From Bacteroidales bacterium (GTDB lineage Bacteria > Bacteroidota > Bacteroidia > Bacteroidales > UBA7960), in the NCBI GenBank assembly GCA_003557805.1, contig PWNY01000283.1, positions 1 through 6,395 of the forward strand: DNA of 6,395 bases. The letters run 5' to 3'. The position numbers and the translations under genes are program-made. Below are positions 1 through 5,227 of the stretch, one piece after another (the stretch's first letter is position 1; the number at the start of each line of letters is the position of its first letter). The notes below the pieces were generated by a model that was given only the letters and a program-made list of their open reading frames with translations, was not told the DNA's origin and ran no database searches.

Positions 1-1
1 A

Positions 2-142
2 TTTATCCCGGCCTTCTATTACATCATGATCACCTGGGCAATACTTTCGGTGATCGAGATGATCATTATTCAGTTGGTAATTCCAGAAATGAAACCCAAC
101 CTCAAAGGGTTGTACTGGGTACTCAGGGACAGGAAAGAATGA
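2..142 (+). CDS. C-terminal end of a membrane protein, probable CDP-alcohol phosphatidyltransferase (5' part outside window)
   Basis: An open frame enters from the left edge and runs 46 codons to a TGA at 140-142. Residues about 4-28 are strongly hydrophobic (a membrane segment around YYIMITWAILSVIEMIII). A basic tail follows, ending KGLYWVLRDRKE. I recognise this tail pattern from Bacteroidota CDP-alcohol phosphatidyltransferase family proteins, which are inner-membrane enzymes that transfer a phosphatidyl or similar group from a CDP-linked donor in phospholipid synthesis. The catalytic CDP-alcohol motif would lie upstream and cannot be seen, so the family call rests on the tail alone. Just after the stop, CCTGCCA (149-155) and TGGCAGG (178-184) could form a hairpin, but no T-run follows, so it is a weak terminator candidate at best. 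Confidence 0.5.
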   Translation, partial: FIPAFYYIMITWAILSVIEMIIIQLVIPEMKPNLKGLYWVLRDRKE

Positions 143-260
143 CCCTCCCCTGCCAATAGATAGAATATAAAAAAGAATGGCAGGTTGGGATTGATCCTGC
201 AAAACCATTGAATCACAAAATATGTGTCCGGTACGAGAATATCGCCACCTTTTCTGTATT

Positions 261-329
261 TTATAACATAATGTTACAGTATTTGTATCTGGGGTCTACA
301 GGGGGTCCCGTTTAAGCTCAATGTTATAA
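261..329. repeat. Inverted repeat TTATAACAT / ATGTTATAA with an internal palindrome
   Basis: TTATAACAT at 261-269 is the exact reverse complement of ATGTTATAA at 321-329, with 51 bases between. The left arm also takes part in a local palindrome, TAACAT-A-ATGTTA (264-276). The spacer carries GGGGTC (291-296) and GGGGGTCCC (301-309). This could be the footprint of a small non-autonomous element or an operator, but there is no gene next to it to regulate and no target duplication was recognised. AT-rich arms this short can also arise by chance. Confidence 0.35.
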
Positions 330-390
330 TACAACAGAACTGTTTCGGCCTTTTCCCGGTGTCCAATGTAAAGCCAGCGGTGAACGGTGA

Positions 391-426
391 AGGCTCTTTG
401 TGTCCTCTTTGCCCTCTGTGGTATGG
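391..426 (-). repeat. Tract resembling the dispersed Bacteroidota 'CACAGAGGxxAAAGAGGACACAAAG' repeat
   Basis: On the minus strand the tract reads ACCACAGAGG, then GCAAAGAGGACACAAAGAG. Tracts of this kind, with GAGG and AAAG units about every 9 bases, are scattered through Bacteroidota genomes. They often precede or overlap the N-terminus of GxxExxY-family (PDDEXK_3) genes, where one frame reads HEGHKGHKE-like residues. No GxxExxY gene follows here, so this is a stray copy. Recognition is from memory of the pattern, not from a search. Confidence 0.4.
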
Positions 427-491
427 TTTTTAAGATATACCACACATTTCGAGGCTTCCAACCCTGAAATATGAGGTAATATCCAGCATCT

Positions 492-1175
492 CTATATAAA
501 ACTAAAATACCAGTTCTGTAAAATATCCATATCTGGCTGTTTTTTCACCATGAAAGGAAAGAAGCCGCATTTTATATAATCTTTAAATAAAGGGATGGGA
601 TGTTGTATTTGATCAAGTTTAACTTCGTTATTAATAATCTGTTGCAAGGAATATGCTTTAATATCAAAATTGTGAAAAAATCAGTTATTCGCGAAATGAC
701 AGTCCTTGCATTTTATAAATCACTGTATGACGACTTAAATCAGCAGAACCCTTTTGGATATCTAACACGGAAGACCCTGTAAATACGACTTTGAGTGTAG
801 GAAAGTATCGTATATATTTTTCAATTCACGTGACCAGTCTGCGTATTTATGAATTTCAGCCACAAACAAATACTCTCCAGCATGTTTATGGAATCCATCA
901 GCCAGATCAATAAGTCTGTTTTCACTAAATTATAAATCGTCTGCCGATACATACAATGCAGTTTTACTGTTTAAATTTTGCTTGATATATGGTAAAATCA
1001 TGATTGTTTTTCCTATACCCCGGGAACCAATAATACCAATCATACGGTTTTCCCATGATATCCTATCATATAAATACCGCTTGAATCCATTTGTGTAAAC
1101 GCACAACAAAATGAGCAATATATTTATATTATGCACAATTATAAGTGCAATTACTTCGTATTTCCACACAAACAT
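492..1175 (-). pseudogene. Broken AAA_14-type ATP-binding protein (N-terminal half, several disruptions)
   Basis: Reading leftward from about 1120, the frame gives GFKRYLYDRISWENRMIGI, a Walker A motif GSRGIGKT, then YIKQNLNSKTALYVSADDL and an in-frame TAA at 930-932. The same frame continues FSENRLIDLADGFHKHAGEY-LFVAEIHKYADWSRELKNIYD. At about 790-795 a one-base shift moves the reading to VVFTGSS (sensor-like) through LSRHTVIYKMQGLSFRE, which hits a stop. A second shift near 675 restores the original phase: FDIKAYSLQQIINNEVKLDQ, IQHPIPLFKDYIKCGFFPF, then a TAG at 492-494. The order YLYD, Walker A, YVSxDDLYF, Walker B, FTGSS, GLSFREYL, HPxPLFxEYxxxGYYPF is that of Bacteroidota AAA_14 ATPases. 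The Walker B aspartate is replaced by alanine (LFVAEIH, expected LFLDEVH). The C-terminal domain is missing. The first 30 or so residues of the longest frame (from 1175) do not look like the family, so the true start is uncertain. Confidence 0.8.
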
Positions 1176-1227
1176 CTTGTTATTGGGCTTTTTTGAGCCA
1201 CCTAGCTCTAAACTGCCACAAGCCTAA

Positions 1228-1579
1228 CCTTCATCTATAATACAGGTTAAACCCGGGCAAACATTTGAAGACAAGTGCATGCTAATCGAAGAGTTGGGGA
1301 AAAAGTATACGACCTGTTTTTCCATTTTGTCGCTGATTGCTTCATCAAAAACATCAAGAAGTGAGATATAACCGTTAATTAAGAAAAAATGTTAGAGGCT
1401 ACCTTGATAAACTTGAAAATGAATATGCGATTATCAGCAATCTCCGGCCTATTTTCTCAAGGCCCGGTTCAATAATTACAAAATGCCTGATCAGCGATAA
1501 TTTCCTGAATTTCTGGTTCCGGTTTACTTATAAGAACATCAATGCGCTTGAAATTGGCATGGAAGCCATAAACGAATAA
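1228..1579 (+). pseudogene. C-terminal remnant of an ATPase_2/DUF234-type ATP-binding protein
   Basis: Two pieces in different frames line up as one protein tail. The first, open from 1228 and recognisable from about 1261, contains FEDKCMLIEELGKKYTTCFS and ILSLIASSKTSRSEI, then stops at 1369-1371. The second, one frame over (from 1379), reads KNVRGYLDKLENEYAII, SNLRPIFSRPGSI, then SDNFLNFWFRFTYKNINALE, and stops at 1577-1579. A winged-helix segment (SxxSRSEI...GYLDKLEN), then RPIFSKPGS and DNFLxFWFRFIYKxRSxIE, is the usual C-terminal layout of proteins with an archaeal-type ATPase domain plus DUF234. The expected residues between the pieces (roughly a dozen) are scrambled, and the N-terminal ATPase domain is absent upstream, where a stop lies at 1225-1227. 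It is therefore a truncated, frameshifted relic convergent with the intact ATPase gene at 1629-2987. Confidence 0.72.
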
Positions 1580-1628
1580 GAAAAGTAAATCATCTTTTTT
1601 AAAGTAAAACACAAGCCTGAAAAAGAGA

Positions 1629-2987
1629 CTATTCCAAAAAACCGGAAAGAACCGAAGTCAAATAAAGTGGCAATGAAATCAATTTATAATTCAATGAGGT
1701 ATTGACTCCAATGTTTTTCATAGATATTGAAAAATCTCCAATACTCGGTTTATCAAGATTAAACCTTATTCCGGTTTTCAGCTTTTTTTCATATAAGTAC
1801 AGGTGCAATGATTTCAAAGTCCCTGTTTTACCGGCTTTCACTTCAACGGGATACAATTTGTTCTTATGTTGCAACAAATAATCTATTTCTGCACTGGCAT
1901 TTTTTTTCTCTCGCATCCAGTAAAACAACTTACCGTCTATAAACGGTTTGTTACTTGAAATCAATTCTTGTCCTACAAATTGCTCTGCCAGCATTCCTTC
2001 ATTATGAGTAATCAAATTATCGATATCTATCAATTGAACGTTCCCTATATGATTGGCCAATCCAATATCCAAAAAAACAGGCTTAAACGCATTGTTATTT
2101 AAAAGATCATTTACAGGAGATGAAGCCACATTGGTGTACCGGACCAAATACAACACCCTGCTCATTTCTAGTTTAAAAAATGCCTCTTTCAAAAAGGTAG
2201 AACGTGTTTCTTTGTCAATGTGAGTATATTTAATTTTTCTTCCGGTATTGTTTGCGGCATATTTAAAAACCGTAATCATATTTTCCTGCTGTTTCCGGGT
2301 ACCGTATTTTGAAAAATCATAAATCAGCGATGTAATAATGCTGCTGTGAACCCTTCTCACATCGGATAATTTGTTTGTATTAATGTATGCTTTAACGGCT
2401 TCCGGCATTCCGCCGATAAAAAAATACAATCTTAAATATTGAACTATTTTATCATGCATTACAGGGCTAAAAGCAGTAATAAAATCGTAATCCCTTATAT
2501 AGCTGGCAAGTTTTAGCTGAGCATTGGCTTCAAGAAATTCCAGGAAATTTAACGGATACATATAGCAAAATTCCACCCTGCCAACAGGCATTGAATATTG
2601 TATTTCGTTCAGTGCAAAATCCAGCAAAGAACCGGCTGCAATAACATGAAGTTCAGGTATTTGCTCGTAAAAATATCTTAGAACCCGTATTGCATTGGGA
2701 GAGGTTTGTATTTCATCAAGGAAGAGTATTGTGGTACTAAAGTCAATATCGGTTTCCAAAAGAATGGAAATCTCGTTGATAATTAATTTTGTATCATTCT
2801 TGTCAAATAGCTTTCTAAATTCGGGTTCTTCTTCTAAGTTAATCTTAACCAAATTCTTAAAGTACTGTCTGGCAAAGCTTTCGACAGTATAGGTTTTACC
2901 GACTTGTCTTGCACCTCTTATAATAAGCGGTTTTCTGTCAGACCTGTCTTTCCACTCCAATAAGTATTGGTCAATTTCACGTTTCAT
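1629..2987 (-). CDS. ATP-binding protein with AAA_14 and DUF4143 domains
   Basis: Intact 452-residue protein, the usual length for this family. Walker A is GARQVGKT (residues 25-32), Walker B is ILFLDE (87-92), and the sensor-1-like strand is VIAAGSLL (115-122). The conserved PVGRV and YPLNFLEFL elements follow at 134-152. The C-terminal half is DUF4143 and ends in a nuclease-like signature, AEIDYLLQ and VEVKAG, giving D369, E382 and K384 in a PD-(D/E)xK-like arrangement. This type is a cytoplasmic P-loop ATPase, common in several scattered copies per genome in Bacteroidota. Its cellular role is not established, and a link to DNA or mobile elements is only suggested by the nuclease-like fold and patchy distribution. 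The ATG at 2985-2987 is chosen because Walker A then sits at the normal distance and a good promoter lies just upstream. There is no Shine-Dalgarno. The gene is AT-rich and flanked by dead genes, which fits lateral acquisition. No clear terminator was seen after the TAG. Confidence 0.92.
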   Translation of the reverse strand: MKREIDQYLLEWKDRSDRKPLIIRGARQVGKTYTVESFARQYFKNLVKINLEEEPEFRKLFDKNDTKLIINEISILLETDIDFSTTILFLDEIQTSPNAIRVLRYFYEQIPELHVIAAGSLLDFALNEIQYSMPVGRVEFCYMYPLNFLEFLEANAQLKLASYIRDYDFITAFSPVMHDKIVQYLRLYFFIGGMPEAVKAYINTNKLSDVRRVHSSIITSLIYDFSKYGTRKQQENMITVFKYAANNTGRKIKYTHIDKETRSTFLKEAFFKLEMSRVLYLVRYTNVASSPVNDLLNNNAFKPVFLDIGLANHIGNVQLIDIDNLITHNEGMLAEQFVGQELISSNKPFIDGKLFYWMREKKNASAEIDYLLQHKNKLYPVEVKAGKTGTLKSLHLYLYEKKLKTGIRFNLDKPSIGDFSISMKNIGVNTSLNYKLISLPLYLTSVLSGFLE

Positions 2988-3021
2988 GTCAAAACACCAT
3001 TGTATTTTTGCACTTATTATG

Positions 3022-3053
3022 CAAATATACCACCCTATTTTTACATTTACAAG
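3022..3053 (-). promoter_or_regulatory. Bacteroidota-type promoter of the AAA_14/DUF4143 ATPase gene
   Basis: On the minus strand the -7 element TATATTTG (3022-3029) is a full match to TAnnTTTG. A -33 element CTTG (3050-3053) lies exactly 20 bases upstream, within the 19-21 spacing typical of the phylum's primary sigma factor. Transcription would start around 3015, giving a leader of roughly 28 bases before the ATG at 2987. Confidence 0.6.
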
Positions 3054-3170
3054 TTTTATGGATTATAGCGCAAATTGCCAACGACCGGTTAGGATTATCA
3101 AATTCCGCTCTGATGTTTTTCGTGGAGAAGAATCGCCGAATGGTTTGAATGAATCTAAGTATGGGGGCGC

Positions 3171-3520
3171 CTAAGACTTGTTGCGAATTAGTTTGTTCAG
3201 ATTAATCACAGGTAATACAAAACTTTGAAGTACCGTTCCTTTAAGTCTGGTTAATAAGATTCCCCTTGAAGTGGAATAAGCATCAGACGACAGAGCATTT
3301 GCCAGGCCGGGATTTAAAGCCAACCGGTTGTTCTTCTCATGGTTAGCAAGCTCTTTTAAAATTTTCAATACGATAAATAAAAACCAGATACGGAGCGTGA
3401 AATTGTGTTCACCGTACAACCATTTTGATATTTCGGATGGTTTCTTTTCCACCTTTCTGCCAGTTCCTTTTTTTTGATGCCTTTTTTATTGAAAAGAACA
3501 ACGATTTGCTCAGTTATCCT
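3171..3520 (-). pseudogene. Degraded Xre/HigA-like antitoxin with frameshifted helix-turn-helix, joined to an unrecognised tail
   Basis: From about 3520 leftward one frame reads RITEQIVVLFNKKGIKKKEL then AER. The next frame, from the GTG at 3450-3452, reads VEKKPSEISKWLYGEHNFTL. Joined, they give the classic antitoxin HTH: a KKGIxxKELAER helix, then KKPSEISKWLxGxHNFTLR. One base out of phase at about 3453 separates the halves, and in-frame stops (such as that at 3521-3523) cut off the N-terminus. The remaining open frame (3171-3452, 93 residues if GTG-initiated) continues with a hydrophobic stretch IWFLFIVLKIL and about 55 residues, ending NLNKLIRNKS, that I do not recognise. That tail does not resemble an antitoxin and may be fused debris. 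No toxin gene (HigB/RelE-like) is visible on either side. A short expressed protein from the GTG cannot be excluded, but it would have only half of the DNA-binding domain. Confidence 0.6.
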
Positions 3521-3608
3521 TTAGCAAAACAGTCTCAAAGGAAAGTTGACACCCAGATCTTTTATCCCTGTTTACCTTTTACACTGAACAATAAAATATT
3601 TATCACAT

Positions 3609-4163
3609 TTATGATAATTCAATATGATTTTCCATTTTTTGCAGGATCTCATCCAGGCAGGGTGATATGATGAGCATATCCCGGTGGGCCGGCTTTAAAA
3701 AACCATGGGTTACCATATGTTGCAGCATCTGTACCAGTGGATCATAAAATCCCCTTACGTTTAGCAGGGCGATAGGTTTATTGTGTATCCCCAGCTGTGC
3801 CAGGGTGATCATCTCAAAGCATTCGTCCAGGGTTCCAAAACCACCGGGCAGGGCGATTATGCCGTCGCAGAGTTCATTCATGCGCAGTTTGCGTTCATGC
3901 ATGGTCTCCACAACGATCATCTCAGATAACCCTTCATGTCCTATGCCTTTGTCATATAACAGGCGTGGCATAACCCCTATAACCTTACCGCCTGCACGAA
4001 TGGATGAATCTGACAAATCTTCCATGAGTCCTACCTTTGAACCCCCGAATACCAGGGTGATATTCCTTTGAGCAAGCTTCTGTCCAAGTTTCTTGGCCTG
4101 GCTTGAGTACTCCGGATCAGCCCCCCTGCTGGAGCCACAGAAAACAGCTATATTCTTTATCAT
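3609..4163 (-). CDS. LOG family protein (TIGR00730 Rossmann-fold nucleotide phosphoribohydrolase)
   Basis: A 184-residue protein of normal LOG length. From the ATG at 4161-4163 it begins MIKNIAVFCGSSRG, the canonical first strand and nucleotide loop. It continues LVFGGSKVGLM (37-47), with serine where most family members have a third glycine. HERK (89-92) carries the conserved arginine R91, and PGGFGTLDE (106-114) carries the catalytic-site glutamate E114. LOG proteins split cytokinin riboside 5'-monophosphates, or in bacteria purine monophosphates such as AMP, into the base and ribose 5-phosphate in the cytoplasm. Older databases mislabel them lysine decarboxylases. The frame is open upstream to an ATG at 4257-4259, but those 32 residues do not resemble the family and run to the edge of the tRNA terminator, so the inner ATG is preferred. 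No Shine-Dalgarno is present. A weak 6-bp AT hairpin (TTATCA/TGATAA, 3600-3617) spans the stop codon. Confidence 0.92.
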   Translation of the reverse strand: MIKNIAVFCGSSRGADPEYSSQAKKLGQKLAQRNITLVFGGSKVGLMEDLSDSSIRAGGKVIGVMPRLLYDKGIGHEGLSEMIVVETMHERKLRMNELCDGIIALPGGFGTLDECFEMITLAQLGIHNKPIALLNVRGFYDPLVQMLQHMVTHGFLKPAHRDMLIISPCLDEILQKMENHIELS

Positions 4164-4260
4164 GGCGTATAAACAATTATAAAATGGTTTCAGAAAAAAG
4201 TAATCATTACCCCTGGCCCGGATAAAGGAACCCCGTTTCCACATTCCTATGCTTACCAAT

Positions 4261-4285
4261 AAAAAACCCCTTTTAAGGAAAGGGG
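4261..4285 (-). terminator. Intrinsic terminator of tRNA-Arg
   Basis: On the minus strand, CCCCTTT (4279-4285) pairs perfectly with AAAGGGG (4267-4273) around a 5-base loop, and six T residues follow (4261-4266). It starts three bases past the encoded CCA of the tRNA. It separates the tRNA from the LOG gene, which therefore needs its own promoter. A poor candidate for that promoter is TACTTTTT with a TTTA 20 bases upstream, in the 4170-4230 region. Confidence 0.85.
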
Positions 4286-4288
4286 CTC

Positions 4289-4365
4289 TGGTGATTCCGC
4301 CAGGATTCGAACCTGGGACCCACAGCTTAGAAGGCTGTTGCTCTATCCAGCTGAGCTACGGAACC
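4289..4365 (-). tRNA. tRNA-Arg (anticodon TCT)
   Basis: The cloverleaf is complete. The acceptor is GGTTCCG (4359-4365) with CGGAATC, including one G-U pair. The D arm is GCTC...GAGC. The anticodon stem is ACAGC/GCTGT with loop CTTCTAA, so the anticodon is TCT, reading AGA and AGG codons. The T arm is CCAGG-TTCGAAT-CCTGG. The discriminator is A at 4292, and CCA is encoded at 4289-4291. It has its own promoter upstream and a strong terminator directly downstream. Confidence 0.97.
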
Positions 4366-4390
4366 GCTTACATATATGTTTTTGGTGCTG

Positions 4391-4421
4391 CAAAGATACT
4401 GTTTTGCGGCAAAACCTGCAA
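4391..4421 (-). promoter_or_regulatory. Bacteroidota-type promoter of tRNA-Arg, with palindromic spacer
   Basis: On the minus strand, -7 is TATCTTTG (4391-4398), a full match to TAnnTTTG, and -33 is TTG (4419-4421), 20 bases upstream. The start would fall about 20 bases before the tRNA 5' end. The spacer is almost filled by a perfect palindrome, GTTTTGC-G-GCAAAAC (4401-4415). This could be a regulator site, a 3'-end structure for the racemase mRNA ending at 4439, or chance. Confidence 0.6.
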
Positions 4422-4438
4422 TATAAATGTGTTTTCAT

Positions 4439-5227
4439 TTATCCCGTCCAGCCGCCCCAGGGCTTCAGCCGGGATGGATCGTATGCATTTACCAGTGCCC
4501 TGGCAAGGACCGTATTGGAATCCACCACCGGAATGCCCATGTAGTTCCTAAGGGGGTATGCAACCGAGAGCTCTGTGCATGCAAGAACGATTATATCGGC
4601 TCCTTTTTTAATTATTGAGGAGCAGGAATCGTAAAAGATGCTCTTGGCCTGATGGGAGAAGACCCCGGATTGCGCCTTAATGCCAAACTGGGGGTGATAG
4701 ATCGCGGTATGAAGCTGGGACTGCCGGTCCTTTTCAAGGTTTACGGTCAACATGTCTTCCCCCTCAATTGCACTGTATGAGGATGAAATATACGTACCGG
4801 TGGTACCAAGGATACCCACCCTCTTTTTATCAGGGTAGTAATTCCTTATGAAGGCACCCACTTCATCTATCATGTTCAGCAACCTGAGGCTGCCGCTGCC
4901 GTTTTTTTCAAGGTCCGAGAGAACCACCTTGAATATGCGGTCAACATGTGCTGAATTACATGCAACACCAGCAAGGCCAACACCCTCTTTTTCCATTGAA
5001 CACAGTATCCTGGCTATGGAGTGACCAGGATTATCCTTTACCTTTCCCTCGATATATTCTGTCCGGTCGGCAATATCCGCGGGGAAGGAGTATAACACCA
5101 GCGGGAGGTGCTCCTGGTCCATGCATGCAACCGTATTTCGGACAACCTTCGAGGCAAGGTCTATGCCTGCCTCCGGACCCATGCCGCCCACAATGCCTAT
5201 TGATCCCTTTTTAATGTATTCGCGCAT
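4439..5227 (-). CDS. Aspartate/glutamate racemase family protein (amino acid racemase)
   Basis: A 262-residue cytoplasmic enzyme of the PLP-independent Asp/Glu racemase superfamily. The N-terminus has the typical IGIVGGMGPEAG (residues 10-21). The two catalytic cysteines lie in GVACNSAH (C90) and VLACTELS (C217), with threonine and glutamate after the second as usual. IPVVDSNTVLARAL (232-245) is the family's closing motif. The two-cysteine mechanism removes and returns the alpha proton, interconverting L- and D-amino acids. Aspartate is the commonest substrate, but broad-specificity racemases and hydantoin/maleate-type relatives share the fold, so the substrate is open. The ATG at 5225-5227 lies inside the serine hydrolase gene (17-base overlap, different frame), which indicates translational coupling and one mRNA. 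No Shine-Dalgarno is visible. The last residues (KPWGGWTG) extend slightly past the conserved core. Confidence 0.92.
   Translation of the reverse strand: MREYIKKGSIGIVGGMGPEAGIDLASKVVRNTVACMDQEHLPLVLYSFPADIADRTEYIEGKVKDNPGHSIARILCSMEKEGVGLAGVACNSAHVDRIFKVVLSDLEKNGSGSLRLLNMIDEVGAFIRNYYPDKKRVGILGTTGTYISSSYSAIEGEDMLTVNLEKDRQSQLHTAIYHPQFGIKAQSGVFSHQAKSIFYDSCSSIIKKGADIIVLACTELSVAYPLRNYMGIPVVDSNTVLARALVNAYDPSRLKPWGGWTG

Larger units (their letters stand above)
143..491. other. Intergenic stretch without a convincing gene
   Basis: About 350 bases with stops in all frames. It holds a hairpin-capable pair just after the upstream stop (149-155 with 178-184), an inverted repeat around 261-331 and a dispersed-repeat-like tract around 391-426. 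I see no RNA gene in it. The right edge is the point where similarity of the minus-strand ATPase remnant ends, so part of this stretch may be the unrecognisable 3' end of that dead gene. Confidence 0.6.

Noticed and set aside
149..184. Hairpin after the left-edge gene as an intrinsic terminator
   Set aside because: The stem is 7 bp with a 22-base loop and no T-run follows, so it is noted only inside neighbouring entries.
600..782. Plus-strand open frame of 60 codons
   Set aside because: It is antisense to the ATPase remnant, which has clear family similarity. The frame itself has no recognisable motif.
2695..2892. Plus-strand frame inside the intact ATPase gene
   Set aside because: Antisense shadow of the Walker B and N-terminal region of a well-supported gene.
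3060..3115. Possible integron attC-like site (CCAACGACCGGTTAGGA)
   Set aside because: The core sites do not fit RYYYAAC or GTTRRRY at the required positions. There is no integrase and no cassette array.
2986..3174. Plus-strand frame of 62 codons between the ATPase and the antitoxin remnant
   Set aside because: It covers the ATPase promoter, has no recognised motif and no promoter of its own.
3425..3670. Plus-strand frame of 81 codons
   Set aside because: It lies antisense to the antitoxin helix-turn-helix remnant and the LOG 3' end. Its composition is that of a chance frame.
4164..4259. Upstream extension of the LOG protein to an ATG at 4257-4259
   Set aside because: The extra 32 residues do not match the family, and the ATG abuts the tRNA terminator. 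MIKNIAVFCGSS at 4163 is the canonical N-terminus.
4289..4365. tRNA-Arg as an attachment site for an integrated element
   Set aside because: No integrase gene and no repeat of the tRNA 3' end elsewhere in the window were seen. The genes on both sides look chromosomal.
4249..4618. Plus-strand frames over the tRNA and the racemase 3' end
   Set aside because: They translate through the tRNA-Arg complement (the 'VIPPGFEPGTHS' type of artefact) and antisense to the racemase gene.
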